Positions 43,406-53,599 of a stretch of DNA of 64,000 nt are shown piece by piece. The stretch is from Clarkia xantiana subsp. parviflora (Eukaryota; Streptophyta; Magnoliopsida; Myrtales; Onagraceae): NCBI GenBank assembly GCA_036873135.1, contig JAPTYO010000002.1:62001-126000 (forward strand), in the 5' to 3' direction. Every line of letters begins with the position of its first letter. Within the stretch, counting starts at the first letter, position 1. Below the pieces are notes generated by a model, which was not told the DNA's origin, ran no database searches, and saw nothing but the letters and a program-made list of their open reading frames with translations. The position numbers and the translations under genes are program-made.

Positions 43406-44870
43406 TCATGTGCTGAACTTAGTCCCAAAACTGAGAGTATGACATTCCAGGTTTCTCAAGTTCAGCTGCCCAATAAAATCCAGATACAACTTAAGTAAGA
43501 AAATTTAGTTCATGTGTCTGTTTGTAGACTTCATCAAGTTTGTCAATTTATCCAAACCCTATTATAGTGTGAAGAAAACCCTACCATAACTGCAACTCCC
43601 GTCTCACAAAACTTAGGAATGGAGATGAGCCTCACCAACTGACCTTCTGATCCTGCAATTGGTTTTTTTTTTTTTTAAAGTTCATTACATAGAAGTAAAA
43701 ACTTTAAAATCCCCCTTGTTACGTGTTTATCAGTTTTACTACCTTTGACTATCTGTGACTCGTATCTCTCTTGATTTCCGGCAAAATAAACATGAGGACA
43801 TGCCTCAATCAGAAAAGGATCCCGATCGGTGAAAGGATAACATCCTGAAATCATGACACCGCTGAAACATAAGAAAGCACTTCAACAAAACCATTGTGTC
43901 TCCGTGTATTTATTAAATTAGTTATACCACTGAATTCTTCATCACGCCACATAATTTTTCTTCCCCATGATTAATAAAAATAATACCACACAAATCGAAA
44001 TATCAAGAAGGGTTCTTAAACTTGGCAAGAGTATTTGGTGTTGTGGGTGCTAGATGCCTCCACTTTAATGTCCTCTCCATAAATTCAAGTTTATCATTTG
44101 CCTCCGAATATTTATCAAGATCATGAATGTTCTGACCTGGTCCAATAAATTTGAAAAGGGCATGTTCAGATGTCAATACAGATGTAGGTCTGATCAAAGT
44201 TACTTTAAAAAAAAACATTACAGTCATTATATGTATGATTTTCTTGCCCGATTCCATCGACCTCAAAGCAATGAGGATTTGTGCAAGACCTGAAAGTATT
44301 ATAAGCTGAAGAACCTGGAAAAAGACACTTATGTAGATGCTGCAGAAAAAGAAAGTTAGTCTCTATAATGAAGTGACCTAAATCTAAAAGATAGTAACAA
44401 CAACACCTTTCCCAATTAATATTTTTATGAAGTTGGAGAAGACAAATGAGTAACTCGTAGAAAGATAAGCCAGAGTTAACAAAATTCTGAAGAACACCTA
44501 TTACATAAGCTGATGGAGAAAGCCGCGAGCATGGAATCTTAACTCTGTCACTTTCATCCTCCAAGACAAGGTAATCATCAGGATGCATGAAATTATGAGG
44601 CCTTACAAGTGGCACGGTGGATCTCTGTAACACCAATTACATATCATTGTTAAGTCCCGGATGTTCCATTTGAATGCTTGAAACAGCATATAATTTCATC
44701 AATGCAAACTTATATGGCATACGTTGGATAGAAAATCAAAATTACCTCCTTAGAGTACTTTTCCAGTACCGAAGGTTTGAGTTTCATATGCTTATATATA
44801 TAAAGTTCCAACTACTATGCATATGGAAAAATCTTGAGGGAAAGTCTTGCGCCTCTCCCAAAATTCAGGA
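43406..44870 (-). pseudogene. broken copy of DNA polymerase delta small subunit gene (POLD2)
   Basis: Recognisable exons in order on the minus strand: 44746 and above (CIVVGTLY, then KLKPSVLEKYSKE), about 44634-44498 (VPLVRPHNFMHPDDYLVLED and LSPSAYVIG), about 44340-44270 (CLFPGSSAYNTFRSCTNPHC), about 44170-44010 (GQNIHDLDKYSEA, ERTLKWRHLAPTTPNTL), about 43845-43745 (CYPFTDRDPFLIEACPHVYF), about 43662-43590 (SEGQLVRLISIPKFCETG) and 43465-43406 (LNLRNLECHTLSFGTKFST then stop). It is damaged four ways. The N-terminal exons are absent. Four extra bases in the TATA run near 44795 shift the frame after VGTLY. The middle exons encoding most of the phosphodiesterase-like domain are missing between SAYVIG and CLFPGSS. 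The donor after NTL reads GCC, not GGT. Introns are kept, so it arose by DNA duplication, not reverse transcription. Confidence 0.82.
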
Positions 44871-44874
44871 GCTT

Positions 44875-45860
44875 TGATAGTCGTGACATTAGTTGAGAAT
44901 ACTATGGAGCTTGTCTACAAGAAGTGTGGCCAAAGCCTTCCATCTAACATCCTCCCTCTACGATCATAAGCAGGGGACTCTTAGCTTAGTATTTTTCTCC
45001 AACAAGGAAATGATATCTATGATGTAATTTTTTATATATCGGAAATACCCTGATTATCACCCTACAATGTTGAATGTTGAAATGTACATCAATTATGTTC
45101 GACTCAAGCATCACCTACTTAATTTTTTTTTTTTTTTGTAATCACAGGATACCTGTTGGAAAAAAAAATGAAGTCATATTATACTTTTTATTACTTCACA
45201 TTCATTTTTACCCCTAAACCTAAACAAATCAAAATCGACAATACCATACTTTGTTGCACGAGCCAATGTTAAATTAAACTTTTCAGATTTTACTATTTCG
45301 GTGCACTTAATAAACACAATCATGGTGATTGTCAAATATAAGGGGCAATCCTAATGTGTGATTCGTAACGTAAGAGAGAATGCAATATCTTTTTTTTTTT
45401 TCCCCGATTATTATTATATCAAAAAATGTATACTTGTCGTACAAAGGGAGAATCCATCATCGTTAGCTCAAGCTTGCCTTGCCCCTCTTTATCTCTTTCT
45501 CCTTCCCTCATCTCATCTGCGATCTTCGCGATGATCTTAGATCTCATCTTGCGCCTGCATGAAGCGGTTTCTCGCTTTACTATTTATGTCTCCTGCAGCT
45601 CTCAACGCCATTTCCGTCCTCTCTCAACGCTCGTACGACCTCCCTCATCAACCCCCCACACCAACTGATGCGTCTCTTTCTCGTTTTGTTTCAACAACCG
45701 ATGCTCTTCGAGGTTAATTTCAACTATTCTCTGTAATCGCTGCGTTTTGCTGCAATCGGTGATGGATTCTTCGATTGCGACAGCGATGATCTCCACCTCC
45801 AACCTCAAGTCCGGCTGGAGGTCTTTTTGTAGATTCTTTTAAGTCACGGCGTCGGAATAT
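44875..45860. other. spacer and leader of the unidentified gene
   Basis: The left part (44880-45010) is non-coding text upstream of the pseudogene that does not match POLD2. From about 45470 the plus strand is CT-rich and resembles a leader for the gene beginning at 45861. Poly-T tracts are at 45121-45137 and 45390-45401. Confidence 0.35.
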
Positions 45861-48571
45861 ATGGAATCTGTTGCGGTAATGCTCAATTACCCCTTACCTA
45901 CGCTTTTCCTTTTTCTGCGCTGCTGTATCTGCTTAATTTCGCCAATTCTTCAATTATTTAGGATCCATTATCTAGTTTTGCTAGATGGTTTAGTTGACTG
46001 CTCCTGATGAGGTCCCCTTATTTCTGATAGTAGGTGCTGCTTTATGGCAATTTAATGTTTGCTGTAGTTCCTTGAGCTTCATTCTAACTGAGAATTTATT
46101 GATAATTGAGTTGGTTTCTAGCGACTTGCTATAATCTATTGTTAGGTCGGGCGTCTGGCACCCCTGCATCTCATGCAAATGATTCCTGCTCACACTTGAG
46201 GAACCTGATGATAAGCATTCACGTTATGTATCCCTTGAATTCATGTTGCTTTGTGCCATCCTAGGTTCTGAAGTGAACCTCTAGGCTCTACCTGAATGTG
46301 TAGAGTCATGGGTTTGATGATATGAAGATAGCTTGTTCTGTTCTTAGTTCAACACTTTGATCATCCTCAAACTGAATATGTGGAGTTATGGGTTTGATGA
46401 TATGGAGACAGCTTGTTCTCTTCTTAATTCAACACGCTGTTCATGCTCTTCTTCTAGCCTTCCATTCTTTGCTTGGATTTTTTTTTCCCAGAAAATATAT
46501 TTACTTGACTTAGGAAAGCAAACCTGGGATCATGAAATACCCCCACTAACTCCATGGATCGATTGGTTGGTACCTAGGTGGCCCGATGTTAAATTTTATT
46601 TTTTAATGAAACAAACGATTGTTTTCCATCTCCTCTCAATTTGCAGACATTCACTTTTTTGCTATCCACAATTGCTGACCGGTGAAACGCTAGCCCGTCT
46701 CACAGTCACGTTCCACTTTGGTGTCGTTGACTTCTTGTATTAGTTCGAGAGCTCTGACCTAGTCCAACTTTCACTGGTTGGTATATGCTTAAATGTATTT
46801 CTCTTATGTAGTTTTGCTCTCATTATCTCAGAAGGAGAAACTTATTGATGACCTTCAGAGTCTGCTTTTATCAGTACTCAAACGATGGATAGCTGAACTA
46901 TCCTCAAAGATAGTATATTTGTTTACTCAAAGTTCGTATGCACTTTTTCTTATGATTTGGCATCGTAAAGTGCTTCTTTTGTGCATGTTGAATAGAAACT
47001 ACTAAGATGTTTTATTGAACTGTTTTGTTAGAGAACATAGATATATCAAAATTCGAAACTGTAGGAAGAATCTTGTGTTGTCTCTTGAATGAGCTAGCTA
47101 ATTTGAAAATGGAAGAAAAAACTCTTTTATTTTCTATTTGCGCTAAAAGAAAATTATTAGAAAAAGATATCGAAATTACATAAATGATTTTCCAGTTAGG
47201 TAAATGTTTATCGTAGTCCTAGCTAATGCAATCCTAACAATAGGACTAGATATCTCATACTATTCCATTTACTTAGTCTCTTGGGTTAAGCAATAATATA
47301 TCTTTCTCCCTGTAAGGAAAAGGTTAAGAGTAATGAAGTTACTAAAGTAGAGAGATGTAGAATAGTTTATTGCAACACCCTCAATGAAGAGAAAAATTAA
47401 AGAGTCACCCTTGAAAGATGGTATAATTCTAGTTGTACCTACAGTTTGTTTGAAGAATTCAATTTCACTTTCCTATTAGTATCACTTTTTTTTCCGGCTA
47501 AGCATAGTTTTATTGAGGTCTTGATAGTATGTGCACATGTGTTGCCCATTTTCTATTCTTGATTTCCCTTGCTCAGTGTTTAGACACGATCACTTAGTTT
47601 GGACTGGAATGTAAAACTGGAGTGGCTGGTGAAGGTATTTCTAATGCTTGCAGCAGCTCCACTTCCTTCCTTACCTCTCCTCTTCGGTTTAACGAGGCTT
47701 TTTAACGCACTCATATAGATTTAATTGTGCAGAGATGTTGCTCCGACATGCCTTTTTGTCAAATCTTATGAAATTAGTATTGAGTTATAGCATGGTGTTT
47801 CTAATTTGTATTATATATATCTCTTTTCATGTTCCATAGTCAAGTAGATGTCTAACTGTATTGTGGTTCAGGTGCTTCAAAGAGCTTTAGCCTCTCTTTG
47901 GAAGTGGAGGGAGGAAAGCTGGACGATTCAGCATAACATGTATACTTTTGCACGACCATTCTATTGGAAACTATATGAAAGCAAAGGGGCTAGGTTGGAT
48001 TTAAGGCTCAGTCCTGGTACGTATGCTTATCTCCATTTTCACCCATGATTTTGCTTTGTTATGACCTAACCATAAAATATATGTGGTGTAATCGGTGGCT
48101 TCTTTGAAGCTCTGTTGCACGAGTTATAGATTTCTCATTGAATAACGGATTTTCCCAAGCGTCGGTATTTGCAGGAGATTATCAGACAACTGAGACTGAG
48201 GTACAAAGTCTTCCACGTTTGTTTTAAGGTCATTTGCACAAGATATTTTGTTCGGTTTATGGAGAATTGGAGAAAGTAACATAAGAGAATGCTCTTACAG
48301 GATAGTATGAACAATACAAACAGCATGGTGGAGGTCTGCAACTACCAAAAAATGTATCCTTTACATTCAGAGTCATGTTTCACCTTACATCAGTCATATG
48401 CCTCTTTTTAGCAAATAAGGGAACTCTTTATCAAATTGTCACTAATCGATTTCTGCTCTTTAATTCCATAGAATTGAAACACCAACATGTGAGGGCTACA
48501 CTAGTTGCATTCCGAGCAAGACGTTCATCGAGCATTACAAAAGAGGATGGAGAAACGTTGGCAGTTCATGA
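45861..48571 (+). CDS. unidentified small multi-exon protein, about 139 aa
   Basis: I do not recognise the family. A chain of exons with good GT..AG sites and matching phases can be built: 45861-45875, 46832-46912, 47872-48016, 48175-48200, 48301-48353 and 48472-48571, giving 420 nt and 139 aa. It begins MESVA, continues KEKLIDDLQSLLLSVLKRW (amphipathic helix, Leu-rich), then LASLWKWREESWTIQHNMYT and FARPFYWKLYESKGARLDLR, a short acidic part DYQTTETEDSMNNTNSM, and ends HYKRGWRNVGSS. The aromatic and tryptophan-rich middle looks like real conserved protein. There is no signal peptide or membrane segment. The first tiny exon is the weakest part of the model. It could be a decaying gene; there are no internal stops in the model. 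Confidence 0.5.
46292..46445. repeat. 80-bp tandem duplication in an intron
   Basis: Copies starting CTGAATGTGTAGAGT (46292) and CTGAATATGTGGAGT (46372) run through GGGTTTGATGATATG and AGCTTGTTCT in the same order with a period of 80 bp and about one difference in ten. It lies in the first intron of the unidentified gene. Confidence 0.8.
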
Positions 48572-48913
48572 GAAGGGTGTCTGATCTAGCGCTGATCCAT
48601 TTGCTGGCCTTCCACAAATGCGTGTTCTCCGTCTGAATTCAAGCATAAGCTAGTTAGAAGAGATGGTGAAGATAATGATGAAAATCAAGCTTCAGCCCAG
48701 ACTTAAGGTCCGGTAAGAAGGGGGAGTGACTTCTAATGAATCTGCTTTATTTTCCCCAATTTTACATGGCATTTGGGCATTTTCCCAATTTTGCATAACA
48801 CTGAATACGACGAGACTAGGATGATTATTTTTTATCTTCTTTGGCGAAGGTACAAAATTGGGATGATCAACAAAGAGTGCTTGCGTCTGGAGACACATAT
48901 GTATCTAGTAGGT

Positions 48914-50607
48914 CTAGGCTCCAGCACAAGAAACTGCAGCAGTGGAGATGTTATGTATCAAAAGATTACCGCTTTCTCCATCATCTGATGCATCTCCAAG
49001 CCTCGAAATCGCTTCAACAAGAGCCAGTTCATGCTCCTGCACTCGGTATAAGAAACAGGTCAAGCACAACACCTCTGAGACTAAGAGCAATGAAAAGAAA
49101 AGTGGGTCTATAGAAAGTGGGACCTTGAGCATTTTCTTAGCCTTGGCAATCTCAACAGGGTCAGGATTGTGTGTATCGAATACCTTTTGTACCTGTTATT
49201 AGAAGTTGTCTTTTAAAGTGTCGTAGCAGTGAGTTCTGTTATTGGTTGTATATGTAATAGTACCTCCTTCACTAATGAATCAGTGTTGAACAATTCGATA
49301 TCATCTGTGGCTGGTGGTAGTTTCTTTACAGCACCGTTCTGCGATGGGAAGGTTGTTTCCCTTCTGGGTTGCTGGCTTCTCATAGGTGGAGCCCTCGCTC
49401 TTGCTGACCCACTTCGGTCTAAAGGTCTCTTTGTGCCCGGTCCACCACGGATTCTACGATTAGACATAGAAGAAGGATCTTCGTCCCATCTTATGTCCTC
49501 TGGTGATATCTGTCATTAAACCAATCACAGCATCATCATAAATAAACAGAAAATACCACCAATTTGAGAAACTGAAACCATATACAGTTTCTGCAAAATA
49601 CATCCACTGCACAGACCTCTTTGAGATCCACCCATTCCCAAGTCTCATTCGGCGTATTTATATCGTAAACCAATGCATGGCGACCCTGCAAACAAAGAAT
49701 ATGAATTAGTATTTTTACTTCTTAACAGAAATTTGTGATTCTTTCAACTACGCCTTAAACCACTTTTACATCCGGTACTAATACCAGTTTGTTCAGTTCC
49801 ATAGTGATTCACCCAAATTACCTCAAGAGGATTATAGTCAGTGATGACAGCCTCATAGAAGAAATTGTCATCGGGCCACCTCGTCCAAACTTTTTTCCCA
49901 ATGAGTTGGTCTGCTTCAGCAGAAACATTGGCTGTGAAGACAGCAGATCGATTATTAAACGACCTACTAGTGGCTGGACCTGAACCATACTGCATTGGCT
50001 TCGCACTAGGCATAACCGACAAATGCGGAACCTGCCCCAGCTGTATTACACCAACAAATTTTCATGATCAGCACACTGATAAGAACAGAAACTAATAATA
50101 ACGGAGAAACGAGAGTGGAAATACAAACTGATTGAGAGGTCTTCTGTTTCTTGCGAGACATGGACACTGTAGGACTCGGTAATAAATCATGAATAGACTG
50201 TGATGTGCCGAGCATGGCAGCTGGGTGTCCCCCTGTCTGTCTCCATTCCCTGGAAACATAACCACAACATGTATAAAATTATCGATCATTTTACAACAGT
50301 AGGAAAGATCTATGAAGTGCACAAACCTTATTCTGCGAATTGTCTCGTCATTGTTAACCCTTGAAAGAATTTCCCTATGCTCATCATCGGACACTCTGAG
50401 TTCTTTTCTAAGTTCTGTTATTAAACCTTCTTTCTCCTGAATGTATCAATATACTGAAAATTTAGTAAACCACAGAAGGTTAAACAACATAAAAATGAAG
50501 AGATAAAAAAAAATTAGTACCCAGGTGATGGCATCAGACTGAGCCTTGAAAGCGCGAAGTACAGATGCGTAAGCTTCTTGTTCTAGACTATGTATTTGGG
50601 CCTCCAT
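48914..50607 (-). CDS. EML: EMSY-LIKE protein (ENT and Agenet/Tudor domains), 347 aa
   Basis: Nuclear protein; family members bind modified histones and act in chromatin regulation and immunity. Exons are 50607-50521, 50436-50327, 50249-50129, 50040-49822, 49685-49617, 49509-49264, 49192-49124 and 49036-48914 (1044 nt). The ENT domain spans about residues 1-75 ([46 protein letters not shown]), followed by [10 protein letters not shown], a nuclear-type basic stretch. The Agenet/Tudor-like part at about 140-205 reads [37 protein letters not shown] and then [10 protein letters not shown]-terminal helical part ([27 protein letters not shown]) matches EML3/EML4. Which paralogue it is remains uncertain. 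The leader upstream of 50607 probably has an intron, since more spliced-looking sequence lies at 50690 and 51600. Confidence 0.93.
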
Positions 50608-51860
50608 ATTGCTCTACACTCTAAAGCGCGGTGCAGAATCTACAGTAGTTCTTCTGTTTACCGCAGCTCGTCCTTGTCTTGAAACTCGATTCTAGAAGCA
50701 TAAAAGAAATCATTATCACAGCATATATAACTATATAATATTCCCGATGGATTTAGTAAAACTATCAATTTGCAGCATTGGCTTCTATAAACTCACGAGC
50801 TAATTGTATGTATAGTTTAGATATGCAATCAGGAAATAAGAATAGACGGACTCCCTATATACTTTACCGACGGTGATTTTTTTTTTTTGGCATATGGGGA
50901 TTTACAGTGTTGATTCTAATCTCTATCAAGTCTCTTCTCAATCCATTCCACACATAATCTGAATCTAACAGCAATTTGTCTCAACTCGCGCCATGGCCAC
51001 TACAATTGGGCGACATATTAAAGAAACCGAAAAAGTTAGCGCCTCAAAAACTGCTGCAACACCCAAAATCCATACTTTCTTGAATCTAGATTGTCTCAGA
51101 TGCAGATGAGAAGATACATTATCCTGCGATGCTTCATATGCCAATGCATTAAGCACCTCAATTTAGCTCAAAATGGCCTAATTATATCCAAAACACAATC
51201 GTCTACCACTATTCCTGCAGCTTATGACAGAATTTCATTAGAATCCCAACAAGCAGCTCCGCATAATAGAACTCTGAGATGCCCGTATCGCCAATCGCAT
51301 TCAAAAGGTACCTAATTTGCCAACCCAGAGAAAAATCAAGTGGAAATTCAGGATTACCCCAACTCGACAAACCCTAAACCCTAATTCTTTGTTATACGAC
51401 TTATAATCCCTTCCATTGATTTATCACGCCACAATCTCAATAACAGAGACCAAGCGCGGGAGAAACAGAAATCATTTTTTTGAAATTGAATTGAAAATTG
51501 AAAAAAGGAATCAGATTTCCAAAAGGGTTGTATCCTCGGATTCAATCAGGGAATAGGGAAAGGGAAGGCAAAGCCCGCACGACATCGAATGAGATCCAAG
51601 AGCTTACCCACTGCTGCTATCTATAGGTCCACACTCCACATCTAGAAACGACTATCCGAGGTAAACAAGGAAAAAATGGAGATCTTCAAGCATTGCACAG
51701 CTTCGATATGGCGAGGAGACAAGTCAATCGAGGACCCGATGCAATTGGTTGAAGATAAGATAATTAGGGTTCCGGTAACAGAAGGAGAGGGTTGGAAGAG
51801 AAAACCGACACGGCTCAGGCGAAGGGGAGGCTAGATTTCGCAGGTCGGAGACGAAGAGGA
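50608..51860. promoter_or_regulatory. leader and promoter of the EMSY-LIKE gene
   Basis: Non-coding; the region around 51600-51840 is purine/pyrimidine-rich as in a first leader exon, and 50608-51600 would then be a leader intron. No other coding gene is supported. Confidence 0.35.
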
Positions 51861-52315
51861 TCCAAATTTTGCATTGCTTTCATTTCATTTCATTGATTGA
51901 TTTATTATTATTATTTTATTTATTTTTCGTCTCAGATCCGGATTCGAAAATGAAACTCTTTACCAAAAAAGAAAAGAAAATGAAACTCCAAAGTTTGTCG
52001 TTTATTTGGGAACGTTCACTTATTGCACCCTTAACTTTGTTTTTTTGGAACTTTGCATTCTAAATTGTATTTTCGAATCAACTTGCACCCCAAACCTTTC
52101 TGATAGTTGCATCAGTATCACCTCAAATTAAATTACTTTTTTATTATCTATATATATTATAAATTCTGAAAGAAATATAATAACTGAGTGAATGTAGAGC
52201 TGAGAATTTTAATTTTTATGTTAATCGATACATTTATGACAATTGCTAAGGGTTTTGTAGTCATTAACTCCATAGCATTGATTGCACTAGGGAGTTGAGG
52301 GTTTTTAAGTTGCAA
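51861..52315. other. AT-rich spacer, possible MITE remnant
   Basis: Contains text such as TTGCACCCTTAACTTTG and TTGCACCCCAAACC near 52023-52095 that is common in plant MITE families, with GCACTAGGGAGTTGAGGG near 52285 as a possible opposite end. No clean terminal repeat or target duplication was confirmed. Confidence 0.3.
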
Positions 52316-52550
52316 TTAGTCGCAGTTAAAATTTCGCTGATTTCGAACCGTGCAAGACTCAATGTATACAGTTAATCGCAATTAAAATTTTGGATTGTTC
52401 AGGATTCAATGTAAGCAATTAATCACAATTAAAATTTCCCTGATTTCGAACAGTTCAAGATTTAATGTATGCAATTAATCGCAATTAAAATTTCGGATCG
52501 TTCAATATTTAATGTATGTAATTAATCGAAATTAAAATTTCGCTGATTTT
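52316..52550. repeat. minisatellite with alternating 56-bp and 47-bp monomers
   Basis: The motif ATTAAAATTT (GTTAAAATTT in the first copy) occurs at 52325, 52381, 52428, 52484 and 52531, spaced 56, 47, 56 and 47 bp. The 56-bp monomers carry CTGATTTCGAAC and the 47-bp ones GGATTGTTCA or similar. The array is therefore a 103-bp higher-order unit repeated a little over twice. Confidence 0.85.
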
Positions 52551-52740
52551 TAACAGACGCTTGATGAGGAGCCGGCGAACGAAGATACCAGGCGGTACGG
52601 GCGGCTAACAGTCTCAGTGGTAGAGCCATCTCTTTCTCCGATGAGATATCGCCGGTGGTCATCGAAGACATGTATGTTGAAGAACAGACGCTTGACACAG
52701 ATCCGACGATCAAATGTAGCATGCAGTACGGGCATCTAAA
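52551..52740. other. short GC-rich block with flanking direct repeats
   Basis: A GC-richer segment right after the minisatellite. AACAGACGCTTGA occurs at 52552 and again at 52683. It is open on the plus strand to about 52735 and on the minus strand, but no family is recognised; it may be a captured gene fragment. Confidence 0.3.
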
Positions 52741-52920
52741 ATTTATTTGTGAATTTGCGCAATGGTATTTAATGGTTCAAAATTTTCAGTCTTTCGTTTA
52801 TTTTTTCAAATCTTAGACTGGTATATTATTTAAAAATAGTGTTTCAACATATTACAAATTGTCGGTATAAATTTCATCGAATATTAGTTTGTTAATTATA
52901 CATGTTTGGTAAATCCAATG

Positions 52921-53527
52921 TTGTCAAATGCGAAAGGCGACATGAGGCGACAATGCCAAATATCGCCTCAAATTTGAGACGCCAACGAGGCGCTAGCTTC
53001 ATTGAAAAAGGCGACCTATTTAAAATAACTATAAATTTATACAAATATCATATATTACTCAAGAAAAAAGACACTTTTTTAATTTTATTATTACTTATTT
53101 ATTCTAATATTTTAATATTAAAAACTAGTAGTTTGATGGATGAAATAATAATTTTAATGGCTATTTTAATCAATATTATTAATCTAGGGACCTTAACACA
53201 ATTTTGAAAATATTAAAAACCCTAGCTTAGACTCTGTCACTTTCAAGTTTCAAGTGCAGTCACGCTTCTTCTCATTCCTCAAAACTCTATTTGTTTTTTC
53301 CTCTTCCATGGTTGCTCATTCTCTGCATATTTAAGGTAATTTCTTCCTTTTGAACTTCATGGATCACGTCCTCCTCCCTCAACCTTCGAGGTGTGCGCCT
53401 CTCGCCTCAGAAAAAGGCGCCTGAGGCGCTCTGAAGCGAGCGCCTCTTTGAAGGTAGCCGCCCCAGACATGTCTGGGGCGGTATAGCCCAAAATCGCCTC
53501 AGGCGACGAGGCGCTCGCCTTTGACAA
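52921..53527. mobile_element. non-autonomous DNA transposon (607 bp) with GGCG-rich ends
   Basis: Starts TTGTCAAATGCGA and ends CGCCTTTGACAA, inverted ends of about 8 perfect bases followed by imperfect GGCGA/TCGCC motifs. It is flanked by the 5-bp direct repeat CAATG (52916-52920 and 53528-53532). The ends are full of GAGGCG/CGCCTC words, the core is AT-rich and there is no transposase. A perfect 24-bp palindrome lies at 53458-53481. The superfamily is unsure, since 5 bp is short for hAT (8) and MuDR (9). Confidence 0.6.
53458..53481. repeat. perfect 24-bp palindrome
   Basis: The half-site CCGCCCCAGACA is followed immediately by its reverse complement. It lies near the right end of the TIR element. 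Confidence 0.95.
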
Positions 53528-53599
53528 CAATGGGTAAATCACCTCGCGCGATGCGTGGAAAATGCACCTAGTGTAAAGAAAACTTATGGAAGAACCCCA

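Noticed and set aside
52316..52550. Regularly spaced repeats considered as a CRISPR array
   Set aside because: The genome is plant nuclear, the spacers are themselves repeated and similar, and the units are diverged; it is a minisatellite.
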